Of a stretch of DNA of 64,000 bases, positions 1 to 8,564 are shown one piece after another. Source of the DNA: an uncultured Alistipes sp. (lineage in GTDB: Bacteria > Bacteroidota > Bacteroidia > Bacteroidales > Rikenellaceae); NCBI RefSeq assembly GCF_902388705.1, contig NZ_CABMQJ010000002.1, positions 1 to 64,000 on the forward strand, written 5' to 3'. Position 1 is the stretch's first letter. Every line of letters begins with the position of its first letter. Below the pieces are notes generated by a model that saw only the letters and a program-made list of their open reading frames with translations, made no database searches and was not told the origin of the DNA. The position numbers and the translations under genes were made by a program.

Positions 1-95
1 GGCAGCGGACGCTCCGCGTCGGGGCGCCGGGCCGGCACACAGAACGCCGCGGCCAGCAGGGCCCACGGAAGGATATGTCGCAGCGACATTTTCAT
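1..95 (-). CDS. N-terminal fragment of a secreted or lipid-anchored protein (cut by window edge)
   Basis: Only the first 31 codons are inside the window. They read MKMSLRHILPWALLAAAFCV..., a short basic start followed by a hydrophobic stretch, typical of a signal peptide. A cysteine at residue 19 could be a lipobox, but the following residues are not typical. A good promoter lies just upstream on the same strand. Function cannot be assigned. Confidence 0.6.
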   Translation of the reverse strand, partial: MKMSLRHILPWALLAAAFCVPARRPDAERPL

Positions 96-104
96 ATGCA
101 GGTT

Positions 105-136
105 CAAAGTTAACTTTCCCGGCGCTAAAATCCAAA
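105..136 (-). promoter_or_regulatory. Bacteroidota promoter for the partial minus-strand gene
   Basis: On the minus strand TTTG is followed by 20 bp and then TAACTTTG, matching the Bacteroidota -33/-7 consensus. It lies 10 bp upstream of the start codon at 95 and is divergent from the promoter of the next gene. Confidence 0.7.
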
Positions 137-144
137 AAGTGCAC

Positions 145-152
145 TATATTTG
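145..152 (+). promoter_or_regulatory. -7 box upstream of the DMT transporter
   Basis: TATATTTG matches TAnnTTTG. The start codon is about 200 bp downstream, so the mRNA would have a long leader. The leader contains small hairpins (for example AACCG...CGGTT followed by T residues near 161-180), but I recognise no known riboswitch. Confidence 0.5.
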
Positions 153-358
153 CCGCCCGGAACCGCGAAGCACGGTTTTTGCCGTCATCCTGCCATCATG
201 CACCGGCCCGGGCAACCCGCAGCGGCGTTCCGGATTTAGTCCGGAGCTCGCCATTCCGGCATCATCCGGCCGTACGGCGGCAACGTCGGGAAGCAGCGGA
301 GCAACAAACGCATACACGCGGCTGCGGCCGCCGTCGATGCGATAAACGTCAAGATACT

Positions 359-1282
359 ATGCGCAACATCAGGGGAGTCAAGGGAGTCATATACGCCATC
401 GTTTCATCGGCCACTTTCGGGCTGATACCGCTGTTCTCGATACCGCTGCTGCATGCGGGTATGGCCTCGCCGGCCATCCTTTTCTACCGCATGCTGCTCT
501 CGGCGGTCATCATGGCGGCCGTAGCCCTGCTCACAGGACGGAATTTCCGCATCTCGTGGCGCGACTTCGGCGTGCTGGCGGGTTTGAGCCTGATGTACGC
601 AGCCACGGCGCTGGGGCTGCTGCGCTCGTACGACTACATCCCGAGCGGCGTGGCAACCACCGTCAACTTCCTCTACCCGCTGGTCGTAACCATCGTCATG
701 ACGCTCTTTTTCCGCGAGCGCAGCTCGGTGTGGATTGTCATCGCCATTTTCATCTCGCTCGTCGGCGTGGCCCTGCTGGCATGGGGCGATGCGGGCAGCC
801 GCGACCCCGGACGGGGCCTCGCCTATGCGGGTGCCACGGTGGTGACTTATGCCGTATATATCATAGGAGTGATGAAAAGCCGCGCAGGGCGGCTCGACTC
901 GCTGGTCGTGGCATTCTACGTACTGACCTTCTCGGCGGCGATATTCCTCGTCTATGCGCTTTCGACGTCGGGTATCGGCGTGGTGCACACCTGGCCGACA
1001 TGGCGCAACCTGTTGCTGCTGGCCCTGCTGCCGACGGTGCTTTCGAACCTCACGCTCGTGCTGGCAATCAAGGAAATCGGGTCGACGATGACCTCGATCC
1101 TCGGGTCGATGGAGCCGCTCACGGCAGTCCTCGTCGGGGTAGTCCACTTCGGGGAGCGTTTCGACCTCGATGCCGCGGCCGGGCTCATACTGGTCGTCAC
1201 CGCCGTGATTATCGTCATCCTGCAAACCCGCCATACGCCGCCCGCACCTCCGGCCGACATTCCCACGCAGCCGCAGGAATAA
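359..1282 (+). CDS. EamA/DMT-family drug/metabolite transporter
   Basis: A 307-aa integral membrane protein with about ten hydrophobic segments arranged as two EamA repeats. The first runs from 'YAIVSSATFGLIPLFSIPLL', the second from 'GRGLAYAGATVVTYAVYIIG' to 'ILGSMEPLTAVLVGVVHFGE'. The 'SMEPLTAVLVG' segment near the end is characteristic of the second EamA repeat. The start is set at ATG 359, where the hydrophobic domain begins; the in-frame stretch upstream to 179 is low-complexity and reads as non-coding. Substrate is unknown; the family exports amino acids, sugars or drugs. Confidence 0.9.
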   Translation: MRNIRGVKGVIYAIVSSATFGLIPLFSIPLLHAGMASPAILFYRMLLSAVIMAAVALLTGRNFRISWRDFGVLAGLSLMYAATALGLLRSYDYIPSGVATTVNFLYPLVVTIVMTLFFRERSSVWIVIAIFISLVGVALLAWGDAGSRDPGRGLAYAGATVVTYAVYIIGVMKSRAGRLDSLVVAFYVLTFSAAIFLVYALSTSGIGVVHTWPTWRNLLLLALLPTVLSNLTLVLAIKEIGSTMTSILGSMEPLTAVLVGVVHFGERFDLDAAAGLILVVTAVIIVILQTRHTPPAPPADIPTQPQE

Positions 1283-1342
1283 GCCGGCTGCCGCTCTGCA
1301 CTCCGTATTTCCGCCGCCGGCAAACCGGCGACAGCCGCCCTT

Positions 1343-1648
1343 TTACGCCCTGCGTTTCGGATTGGCCGGAAACCACCCCTTGGCGACGCGCGCGCGCTGT
1401 TCGAACAATTCGCCGATCGACCAGAGCGACGAGGCGCCCCAGACGGCCAGCAGCGTCGACCACAGGATATGCCGCACGGCGACCGAGGCTGCGATGGCCG
1501 CAACGCCCATGATGAGGAACACCCACCAGCAGCGCACGCCGAAATAATACTCGCCTTTGACGACGAGCGGATGGAACAGCCCGATAATCAAAAACGTCGC
1601 CACGCCGATTACCAGCCCCGTAAGGTTATATTCCGTAAGAAATTCCAT
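1343..1648 (-). CDS. DUF4491 family small membrane protein
   Basis: A 101-aa protein with three predicted membrane segments (around residues 9-30, 38-58 and 61-80) and a basic C-terminus ending NPKRRA. The segment 'GLVIGVATFLIIGLFHPLVV' and the 'VRCWWVFLIMG' core fit the DUF4491 family of Bacteroidota inner-membrane proteins, whose function is unknown. It has its own promoter and stands alone between two unrelated genes. Confidence 0.8.
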   Translation of the reverse strand: MEFLTEYNLTGLVIGVATFLIIGLFHPLVVKGEYYFGVRCWWVFLIMGVAAIAASVAVRHILWSTLLAVWGASSLWSIGELFEQRARVAKGWFPANPKRRA

Positions 1649-1671
1649 AGCACACGATTTTAGTGTTTTGC

Positions 1672-1679
1672 CAAAGATA
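1672..1679 (-). promoter_or_regulatory. -7 box of the DUF4491 gene
   Basis: TATCTTTG on the minus strand, 24 bp upstream of the start codon at 1648. Confidence 0.65.
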
Positions 1680-1681
1680 CG

Positions 1682-1711
1682 AAAAAAGGACGGTTCCCGG
1701 GGAAACCGCCC
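1682..1711 (-). terminator. Rho-independent terminator of the porin-like gene
   Basis: On the minus strand a 10-bp stem (GGGCGGTTTC with GGAACCGTCC, two G-U pairs) has a 4-nt loop and is followed by six U residues. It lies 26 bp after the stop codon of the gene ending at 1737. Confidence 0.75.
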
Positions 1712-1736
1712 ATAAGAAATACCCTAACAAGTATCG

Positions 1737-3089
1737 TCAGAAGCTATACTGCAGCATCACGTTCACACGGTTGGCGTGGTTCTTCATGCTGTTCATGTCC
1801 TTGCGCGAACCGTAAAGGTACTCGCCGGCCACCTTGCAGCGCGGGGTCAGCGAATAGAAAATGTTGCCGAAGATATACTGTCCCTGCTTGTACTGGTCGG
1901 CCGTATAGTAACCCTCACTGCGCTGCACGCGCACCGTTGAGTAACCGCCCGACACGAACAGGCGCGGGGTGAGGTTGATCTGGCCTGCGGCCTGCACGCC
2001 CCACATCGGCATCATGCGCACGAGCATCGGATTCTTCGGATTGGGCGTAAAGTCGAGGCCCGAACCCGTCAGATCCTGGATGTACGGGGTGATGCCCTCG
2101 CCGTAGACGCCGTTCATGAACATGCGGAACCAGTTGCAGCATTTGATCGTACCGCTCAACTGCACGCCCCAGCCCAGCAACGACGTGTTGGATTCTTTCG
2201 ACACCTTGTACATGTACGGATTGCGCAGGACGGCCGATGCACGGAGGTGGCTGCTGCGGTCGGCGCCCCAGGCAACCTGCAGGTACATCGGGAAGTCGGG
2301 TACACGCTGGTGCAGTTCCTTGAAATTCTCGCCGTAGGTGGCGCTGACGCTCGGCAACTCGGCGGCGACGCCGAATGTCATGTGCTTGCGGGCGAATTCG
2401 ACCTCGTAGCGAATCAATGTCGCAAAATTGAAGTTATAGGCGTTCGGGCCCTGGAAGTCGATGGTCGTGGGGGCGGCCGACAGGTCGCAGAACGTGGTTA
2501 CGTCGCGGCCGAGGGTCAGTCCCTTGAACGATACGTAGGCCGAACGCAGACGGGGCGTGTAGCTGCCCTCGGCACCGCCGCGGAAGTCGGCGTCCATGTA
2601 AATCACCACGCGGCCCAGCGCACGGGTGTTGGTGATTGCCTTCAAGAACAGACGCGAAGTCGAGGCGTCCATCATCAGCTTCTGTTTCGAATTGTAGTTG
2701 CCCGGAACGGGTATATCGTAGGGCACGAAATCGATGTTGTCGACGATGCCGTCGAAATCATAACCGGCGCGCAGTGCGACGAAACCGCCCATCGAAAAGG
2801 AGAACTTGTTGTTCTTCGATGCAAATACGAACTGGGGTTTCTCGGTTTGCTGGAAACCGGGGCGGTGCGTTTCGATGTAGTCCTGCGTGGCGTTGTCCAT
2901 AGCCAGACGATTGAGCGCCGCGGCCTGCCGGGCCCCGCAGCCGCAGTTGTAAATCGTATCCACCTCATGCACGGATATAAGGTAGACCGTAGGCGAATAC
3001 TCGCCGTCGCGGCCCTGGCCGCGAAGATGCTGGGCGGAAGCGGAAGATGCAAGGAGCAGGGCCACAATCAAAAGTCGAAATGTTTTCAT
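1737..3089 (-). CDS. DcaP-like outer-membrane porin
   Basis: A 450-aa protein with a clear signal peptide (MKTFRLLIVALLLASSASAQ). A short helical region with CGCG follows (about residues 45-70), then a long beta-strand-rich domain. It ends in ...VMLQYSF, with the terminal phenylalanine typical of outer-membrane barrels. The 'SFSMGGFVALRAGYDFDG' block followed by alternating aromatic strands resembles DcaP-type trimeric porins. I start it at 3089 because the signal peptide begins there; an in-frame ATG ten codons upstream would spoil it. Substrate unknown. A terminator follows. Confidence 0.75.
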   Translation of the reverse strand: MKTFRLLIVALLLASSASAQHLRGQGRDGEYSPTVYLISVHEVDTIYNCGCGARQAAALNRLAMDNATQDYIETHRPGFQQTEKPQFVFASKNNKFSFSMGGFVALRAGYDFDGIVDNIDFVPYDIPVPGNYNSKQKLMMDASTSRLFLKAITNTRALGRVVIYMDADFRGGAEGSYTPRLRSAYVSFKGLTLGRDVTTFCDLSAAPTTIDFQGPNAYNFNFATLIRYEVEFARKHMTFGVAAELPSVSATYGENFKELHQRVPDFPMYLQVAWGADRSSHLRASAVLRNPYMYKVSKESNTSLLGWGVQLSGTIKCCNWFRMFMNGVYGEGITPYIQDLTGSGLDFTPNPKNPMLVRMMPMWGVQAAGQINLTPRLFVSGGYSTVRVQRSEGYYTADQYKQGQYIFGNIFYSLTPRCKVAGEYLYGSRKDMNSMKNHANRVNVMLQYSF

Positions 3090-3300
3090 AAGCCGAATAA
3101 AATTTGGTTTTTTAATCAATTTGCTTGGTTCGATAGGATTTGTTTTTGGGACACAGGCAGTTAATATTCACCCCGGGAATTAGCAAGATATATGCCAAAG
3201 GAAGTTGCGCGAAATTTGATTTTGAACCGCCGGAACCAATTTTGCAGGGGATAAAACGCATCCCTGTAAATCCGGATGAATCCGGTTTCCCGGTTTTCAT

Positions 3301-3308
3301 TATCTTTG
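3301..3308 (+). promoter_or_regulatory. Isolated -7 box upstream of the tandem repeat
   Basis: TATCTTTG matches TAnnTTTG and lies about 70 bp before the first 87-bp repeat. Transcription from here would run through the repeat array. Confidence 0.4.
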
Positions 3309-3376
3309 CAGGAAAGATGCCCCGGCACGGGCAGGCAAGGCCCGGCAAAAACCGGAACGGACTTGGCACTGCACCG

Positions 3377-3724
3377 TCTTTACCGAAAACTGAAATCCGG
3401 TTTAGACAGGCGGCGCCCCGGCATAACTCGAGCAAAGCTTGGTTCTGCACTCGGCTTGCACTATCTTTACCGAAAACTGAAATCCGGTTTAGACAGGCGG
3501 CGCCTCGGCATAACTCGAGCAAAGCTTGGTTCTGCACTCGGCTTGCACTATCTTTACCGAAAACTGAAATCCGGTTTAGACAGGCGGCGCCTCGGCATAA
3601 CTCGAGCAAAGCTTGGTTCTGCACTCGGCTTGCACTATCTTTACCGAAAACTGAAATCCGGTTTAGACAGGCGGCGCCTCGGCATAACTCAAGCAAAGCT
3701 TGGTTCTGCGCTCGGCTTGCACTA
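3377..3724 (+). repeat. Four tandem copies of an 87-bp unit ending in a promoter-like sequence
   Basis: Units span 3377-3463, 3464-3550, 3551-3637 and 3638-3724 and are nearly identical. Unit 1 has CCCC where the others have CCTC; unit 4 differs at two sites. Each unit ends with TTG, 20 bp, then TATCTTT. In the internal junctions the next base is A; only after the last copy is it G, giving the full TATCTTTG box that serves the next gene. Because 87 is a multiple of three, both strands show long open frames with a 29-residue repeat. I regard these as non-coding. Confidence 0.9.
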
Positions 3725-3730
3725 TCTTTG
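3700..3730 (+). promoter_or_regulatory. Promoter of the metallophosphoesterase-ribD operon
   Basis: TTG (3700-3702), a 20-bp spacer, then TATCTTTG (3723-3730). It is the junction of the last 87-bp repeat with unique sequence, 22 bp before the start codon at 3753. Confidence 0.75.
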
Positions 3731-3752
3731 TGCATTATTTAAATAAAGGTAT

Positions 3753-4919
3753 ATGCTGCTCTGGATTATCACTGCACTGACACTCGCGGCCGTCGCCGCC
3801 GACATCATACACTACCGCCGCATGCGGCGCAGGGCCCCGGCCGTACGCCACCGCCTGTTCATCGCGGTAGCAGCCGTGACCGATGCGCTGCCGTTCGCAA
3901 TCGCGCTGACCGGCCTTTTGAGCCGCGACAACACCACGGCATTCATGACTTTCGCCATGTGGACCTTCTGGGTATGGATGGTTACCGTCCTGCCGCGTAT
4001 CGCCTGCTATTTCTTTCGCTGGATTCGCCTGCCCCGGGTGGGGGTCGTAGCGGGGATTTGCGTGGCGCTGCTCTTTATCTGGGGCGCGACGGCGGGCCGC
4101 ACGACGATTCTCGTAAACCGTGTGGAGGTCTGTTCCGACCGCCTGCCTTCAGGGTTCAGCGGCTTCCGTATCGCCCAAATCTCCGATATGCACCTCGGCA
4201 CCCTCGTCCGGCCCGATGCCGAACTACGGCGCATCGTGGACAGTGTCAACGGCCTGCGTCCCGATTTGATTGTCTTCTGCGGCGATTTGGTCAACGTACG
4301 CAGCTCGGAGCTCGACGCCCCTATCATGCGCCTGCTGGGCGGGTTACGGGCCACATACGGCGTGGTGTCGGTTACGGGCAACCACGACGCAGGCCTCTAC
4401 ATCAAGGACAGCATTGCACAACCCTATGAGACGAGCCTCGCCAAGGTGATTGCCCGCCAAAAGGAGATGGGCTGGCGCGTATTGGAAGACACGACCGTCT
4501 ACCTGCACCGCGGCGGCGACAGCATCTCGCTCACGGGCATCTCGTTCGATCCCGCACTGCGGCACCTGCGCCACGACCCCGACCTGCCGCCCGCCAATCT
4601 GGACATCGCCTACCGGGGCGTCCCGGAATCGCTCTATAACATCACGGCCGTGCATATTCCCCAGCTCTGGCCGCAAATCACCGGTGCCGGTTACGGCGAC
4701 CTGACGCTTTCGGGGCACGTCCACAGCATGCAGATGAAAGTGCGCCTCTTCGGACGGGCGTTTTCCCCGGCTCAACTGCTCTACACACGCTGGAGCGGCC
4801 GCTACGACGAGGACGGCCGCACGCTTTACATCAACGACGGCACGGGATATGTGGCCTTCCCGATGCGTGTGGGAGCCTATCCCGAAATCACCCTGATAAC
4901 TTTGGAACGATGCGAGTAA
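3753..4919 (+). CDS. Membrane-anchored calcineurin-like metallophosphoesterase
   Basis: A 388-aa protein. Residues 1-115 hold about four membrane segments. The rest is a metallophosphoesterase domain facing one side of the membrane, with the full two-metal set visible: D145-x-H147 in ISDMHLG, the GDLVN aspartate, N210-H211 in GNHDAG, and H322-x-H324 in SGHVHS. This matches the YaeI/YkuE-like group, some members of which are UDP-diacylglucosamine or phospholipid phosphatases. The true substrate is unknown. Its last 10 bases overlap the start of ribD, so the two are probably translationally coupled. Confidence 0.85.
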   Translation: MLLWIITALTLAAVAADIIHYRRMRRRAPAVRHRLFIAVAAVTDALPFAIALTGLLSRDNTTAFMTFAMWTFWVWMVTVLPRIACYFFRWIRLPRVGVVAGICVALLFIWGATAGRTTILVNRVEVCSDRLPSGFSGFRIAQISDMHLGTLVRPDAELRRIVDSVNGLRPDLIVFCGDLVNVRSSELDAPIMRLLGGLRATYGVVSVTGNHDAGLYIKDSIAQPYETSLAKVIARQKEMGWRVLEDTTVYLHRGGDSISLTGISFDPALRHLRHDPDLPPANLDIAYRGVPESLYNITAVHIPQLWPQITGAGYGDLTLSGHVHSMQMKVRLFGRAFSPAQLLYTRWSGRYDEDGRTLYINDGTGYVAFPMRVGAYPEITLITLERCE

Positions 4920-5986
4920 CCCTTTCCGCCGCGGTCACGGCCGACGGCTATATGGACGACGACAGCCCGCGACGGCTGATTATCTCGACACCCGGCGACT
5001 GGGAGGCGGTTTACCGCCTGCGGGCCGCACACGACGCCATCCTCGTCGGCGCAGAAACCCTGCGGCGCGACGACCCCTCGCTGCTGCTCCGCGACGAGGC
5101 GGTGCGCATGCGCCGTGCACGGGAGGGCCGCCGGCCCGACATCGCGAAAGTCACGCTCACTCACTCGGGCAGGCTGTCGCCGCAGCTGCGGTTCTTTACT
5201 GCGGGCGATGCCGATCGTTATGTGTTTTCACAGCGTAATTTACCTGAAATACAAAATCTTGCGAATGTTATATACAGCGAAGCTCCAATCAATGCCAAAC
5301 ACATCGTCACCGAACTGGAAAAACGGGGTGTCGAGCACCTGATGGTCGAAGGAGGAGCGAAAATCCTGCGCATGTTCCTCGACGAGGGGATGGCCGACAC
5401 ATTGCGGCTGGCTGTAAACCCGAACCTGCGGCCCGGCACGAGGGGAGGTGCACGGTTCGAGCCCGGATTGCCGGACAGCATCCCGCACACCCGCGAAATT
5501 GTCGACGGCATGGAGGTGACGATTTGGACACTTCATCCCGACACGACAGCCCGGGATTTCGGATTCCTGCAAAGAGCAATCGACGAGGGACGCAAATGCA
5601 CGCCTGGCCCCACGTCGTATAGCGTAGGAGCTGTCGTGGTTACGGCCGACGGCCGGATATTTGCAGGATACACCCACGAAACCTCGCCTACGCACCACGC
5701 CGAACAGGAGGCCATTGCCAAGGCGCTGGCTGCCGGCGCTGCGCTGCGCGGAGCCGCCATGTACTCCTCGATGGAGCCCTGCTCGCAGCGGGCGAGCGAA
5801 CCCGAAAGCTGTACGCAGCTCATTATCAGGCATGGTTTCGCCCGGGTGGTGTTCGCGCTTTACGAACCGGACTGCTTCGTCTGCTGCCGCGGGGCGCTCA
5901 CCCTGCGCGAGGCGGGCATCGACGTACGTGTTTATCCTTCGCTGGCAGCGGGAGTGTGGGAGGCCAACGCCCACCTGAAGCGCTGA
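4910..5986 (+). CDS. ribD: Riboflavin biosynthesis deaminase/reductase with domains in reversed order
   Basis: A 358-aa protein for the second and third steps of riboflavin synthesis: deamination of the pyrimidine intermediate and NADPH-dependent reduction of its ribosyl group. The N-terminal part (about 1-205) is the RibD_C reductase ('VTLSAAVTADGYMDD', 'DAILVGAETLRRDDP', 'VEGGAKIL'). The C-terminal part (about 216-358) is the zinc deaminase, with H263-A-E265 and the cysteine pair C291/C301 (MEPCSQR...ESC). Ordinary RibD has the deaminase first. All zinc ligands are kept, so both halves look functional. It overlaps the upstream phosphoesterase gene by 10 bp. No FMN riboswitch is seen. Confidence 0.85.
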   Translation: MRVTLSAAVTADGYMDDDSPRRLIISTPGDWEAVYRLRAAHDAILVGAETLRRDDPSLLLRDEAVRMRRAREGRRPDIAKVTLTHSGRLSPQLRFFTAGDADRYVFSQRNLPEIQNLANVIYSEAPINAKHIVTELEKRGVEHLMVEGGAKILRMFLDEGMADTLRLAVNPNLRPGTRGGARFEPGLPDSIPHTREIVDGMEVTIWTLHPDTTARDFGFLQRAIDEGRKCTPGPTSYSVGAVVVTADGRIFAGYTHETSPTHHAEQEAIAKALAAGAALRGAAMYSSMEPCSQRASEPESCTQLIIRHGFARVVFALYEPDCFVCCRGALTLREAGIDVRVYPSLAAGVWEANAHLKR

Positions 5987-6066
5987 ATCCGTCGCAATTT
6001 GTGTCCGTAAGGGCCTAAAATTGGCCTGTTTTTCCGGAAAATCGTGCAACGTATCGAGATAACTTA

Positions 6067-6074
6067 TATATTTG
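6067..6074 (+). promoter_or_regulatory. -7 box of the efflux operon
   Basis: TATATTTG, 23 bp before the tolC-like start codon at 6097. Confidence 0.65.
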
Positions 6075-6096
6075 CTCCATAAACGCATTGATTAAT

Positions 6097-7551
6097 ATGA
6101 AAATAGCAGTCAGAATCGCCCTTACGGCGACGGCACTCGCGACAGTCGTCCAGCTGCCTGCACAACAGGCCAAGCAGACGCTTTCGCTCGACGAAGCGAT
6201 CGCCGTTACGCTTACGGAGAACCCGGCGATGAAAGCGGCCGATTTCGAAGAGAAGGCCGCGACGCAGGAGCGCCGCGCAGCCATCGGCCTGCGCATGCCC
6301 AAAATCAGCGTCACAGGCGCCTATGCTTACCTGGGGAAAGACATCGGTTTCGATTTCAACGAGATGAAAGGCCCCGCCAAAAACCTTGCGGGGCAGATCC
6401 TCGGCAGCGGGCTCGTGCCCCCCGAAATGATTCCCTCGATCAACGGGCTGCTCAATCCGCTGATGAATGCCGACTGGTTCCTCAAGGTACAGGATCAGAG
6501 CCTCGGCTTCGTGGGCGGCGAAGTGACGATGCCCATCTGGCTGGGCGGCAAGATAAACGCCGCCAACCGGGCTGCGAGAATCAACGAGCGCACGGCCGTG
6601 GAGCAGGGTAACCAGACCCGCAATGCGCTGATCTCGGAACTCGTGGAGCGCTACTTCGGACTGGCGCTCGCCACGCAGGTCGTCGAGGTGCGCCAGCAGG
6701 TGGTCGACGGCGTGCGCCGCCACCTGGAAGACGCCGTGGCCCTCGAAAAGAACGGCATGATTGCCCAGAGCGAACGCCTCTATGTCGAATTCAAGATGGC
6801 TGAAGCCGAACGCGAGTTGGCGAATGCCAAATTGCAGGCCGAAACCATCGCCAGCGCCCTGAACAACACGCTGGGCCGCGAAAACGATTGGCAGCCCGTC
6901 ACGGCGATGTTCATCGTCGAGCGCATCGAGGAACTGGAATATTACCAGGATCTCGCACAGGATCGCAACCCGCTGCTCAACCAGGTGTCGCTCAAGCGCC
7001 AGCTGGCCGAGGAGGGCGTGCGCGTCCAGCGCGCCGACTTCCTGCCGCAGGTGGCGGCCATCGGCGGCGGCTCGTTCTACAATTACCAGGTTTCGGGCAT
7101 CGTGCCCCGCTGGGCGGTGGGCGTGGGTGTCAACATCAAGATTTTCGACGGCCTGAACCGCGAATACAAATATTCGGCGGCCAAACAGACGGTACGGCGC
7201 GTCGGGGCCCTGCAGAACAAGGCGGGCAAGGACATCTCGGTACTGGTCGAAAAACTCTACAACCAGATGATGAACTACCGCAACCAGATGACCTCGATCG
7301 ATGCGTCGCTGAACTTCGCCGAGGAGTACCTCCGCATGAAGAACGCCGCATTCCTCGAGGGCATGAGCTCTTCCACAGATTTGATTGACGCCGAGCTGAA
7401 CCTCGCCGGAGTGCGCACCGAGCGCCTGCAGGCAGCCTACCACTTCGATTTGCTGCTGGCGCAGCTGCTCGAAGCCGCCGGCATCAGCGACGAATTTTCG
7501 GCCTATGCGCGCCGCGCCGACGCCCGGCCTGTCCTGTTCGATAAAAAGTAA
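6097..7551 (+). CDS. TolC-family outer-membrane efflux protein
   Basis: A 484-aa protein with a signal peptide ending around QLPAQQ. Two long alpha-helical repeats follow (e.g. 'LSLDEAIAVTLTENPAMKAA...' and '...LNFAEEYLRMKNAAFLEGMSSSTDLIDAELNLAGVRTERLQAAYHFDLLLAQLLEAAG'), typical of the OEP/TolC fold. It forms the outer-membrane channel for the efflux system encoded by the next three genes. Start chosen at ATG 6097 over an in-frame TTG at 6088. It is the first gene of a tightly spaced operon running to 11450. Confidence 0.9.
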   Translation: MKIAVRIALTATALATVVQLPAQQAKQTLSLDEAIAVTLTENPAMKAADFEEKAATQERRAAIGLRMPKISVTGAYAYLGKDIGFDFNEMKGPAKNLAGQILGSGLVPPEMIPSINGLLNPLMNADWFLKVQDQSLGFVGGEVTMPIWLGGKINAANRAARINERTAVEQGNQTRNALISELVERYFGLALATQVVEVRQQVVDGVRRHLEDAVALEKNGMIAQSERLYVEFKMAEAERELANAKLQAETIASALNNTLGRENDWQPVTAMFIVERIEELEYYQDLAQDRNPLLNQVSLKRQLAEEGVRVQRADFLPQVAAIGGGSFYNYQVSGIVPRWAVGVGVNIKIFDGLNREYKYSAAKQTVRRVGALQNKAGKDISVLVEKLYNQMMNYRNQMTSIDASLNFAEEYLRMKNAAFLEGMSSSTDLIDAELNLAGVRTERLQAAYHFDLLLAQLLEAAGISDEFSAYARRADARPVLFDKK

Positions 7552-7565
7552 AAAAATAAAACCAT

Positions 7566-8555
7566 ATGAAGCGAAGCAACATTATCGGAATCATCGCGGC
7601 CGCAGTGATTATCATCGTATCGGTCGTACTGATCAGTTGGTACCTCAAGCGCACGACCCCGACGCTGATCCAGGGCACGGTCGAGTGCACGACCTACAAA
7701 GCCTCGTCGAAAGTCCCGGGCCGCATCGACGACATGAAAGTGGCGCAGGGCGACCGCGTGGAGAAAGGACAACTGCTCTACACGCTCTCGACGCCCGAAC
7801 TGGAGGCCAAACTCCAGCAGGCCGAGGCGGTCAAAAGCGCGGCTTCAGCACTGGATCAGGCGGCTATCGCCGGCGCACGTATCCAGCAGATCGAAGCGGC
7901 CCTGAACATGTGGGAAAAGGCACAGGCCGGCCTGGAACTGGCCCGCAAGACTTTCGAGCGCGTGAAAAACCTCTACGACCAGGGGGTGGTCCCGGAACAG
8001 AAACTCGACGAAGCGTCGGCCAACTACAAGGCGATGGAGGCCACCGCACTGGCTGCAAAGGCACAGTACAACCTGGCGTCGGACGGAGCCCGCAAAGAGG
8101 ATAAGGAGGCCGCAGCGGCCCGTGTCCGCCAGGCCGAGGGCGCCGTCAGCGAGGTCGAATCCTACATCGGCGACGCCATGGTCTATTCGCCCGTGACGGG
8201 TGAGATTTCGACCATCATCGCCGAGCAGGGCGAACTCGTGGGCAGCGGTTATCCCGTCGTGGCGATTCTCGACTTGAGCGACGTCTGGGTGACGTTCAAC
8301 ATCAAGGAAACGCTGCTCCCGGCCATCGCAGTCGGCACCCGCATGAGCGGTTACGTCCCGGCGCTGGCGCAGGACGTCGAGTTCGAAGTGACCTATATCT
8401 CCGCGCAGGCCGATTTCGCAACGTGGGCCGCAACGCGCACGCAGGGCGGTTTCGACATCCGCACCTTTGCCGTGAAAGCCAAACCCACGACCCACGTCGA
8501 CAACATACGTCCGGGCATGAGCGTGCTCGTGGACTGGGACAAAATCGAGAAGTAG
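7566..8555 (+). CDS. HlyD/EmrA-type membrane fusion protein
   Basis: A 329-aa periplasmic adaptor with one N-terminal membrane anchor (about residues 5-27, IIGIIAAAVIIIVSVVLISW). A biotinyl-lipoyl half-motif follows ('VECTTYKASSKVPGRIDDMKVAQGDRVEKGQLLYTL'), then a long coiled coil (about 80-190), then the second lipoyl half and a barrel ('AMVYSPVTGEISTIIAEQGELVGSGYPVVAILDLSDVWVTFNIKE'). It links the inner-membrane permeases to the TolC-like channel. It starts 14 bp after the tolC-like gene. Confidence 0.9.
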   Translation: MKRSNIIGIIAAAVIIIVSVVLISWYLKRTTPTLIQGTVECTTYKASSKVPGRIDDMKVAQGDRVEKGQLLYTLSTPELEAKLQQAEAVKSAASALDQAAIAGARIQQIEAALNMWEKAQAGLELARKTFERVKNLYDQGVVPEQKLDEASANYKAMEATALAAKAQYNLASDGARKEDKEAAAARVRQAEGAVSEVESYIGDAMVYSPVTGEISTIIAEQGELVGSGYPVVAILDLSDVWVTFNIKETLLPAIAVGTRMSGYVPALAQDVEFEVTYISAQADFATWAATRTQGGFDIRTFAVKAKPTTHVDNIRPGMSVLVDWDKIEK

Positions 8556-8564
8556 GAGCGAACG

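Noticed and set aside
359..361. Upstream starts for the DMT transporter (179) and for the second ABC-2 permease (9670).
   Set aside because: The extra N-termini are Arg/Pro-rich or overlap another gene, while the conserved membrane domains begin at the chosen ATG codons.
3112..3742. Open frames on both strands through the 87-bp repeats, encoding a perfect 29-residue repeat.
   Set aside because: The repeat length is a multiple of three, so any frame stays open. The sequence carries promoter elements, has no ribosome-binding site or signal peptide, and lies between two transcription units.
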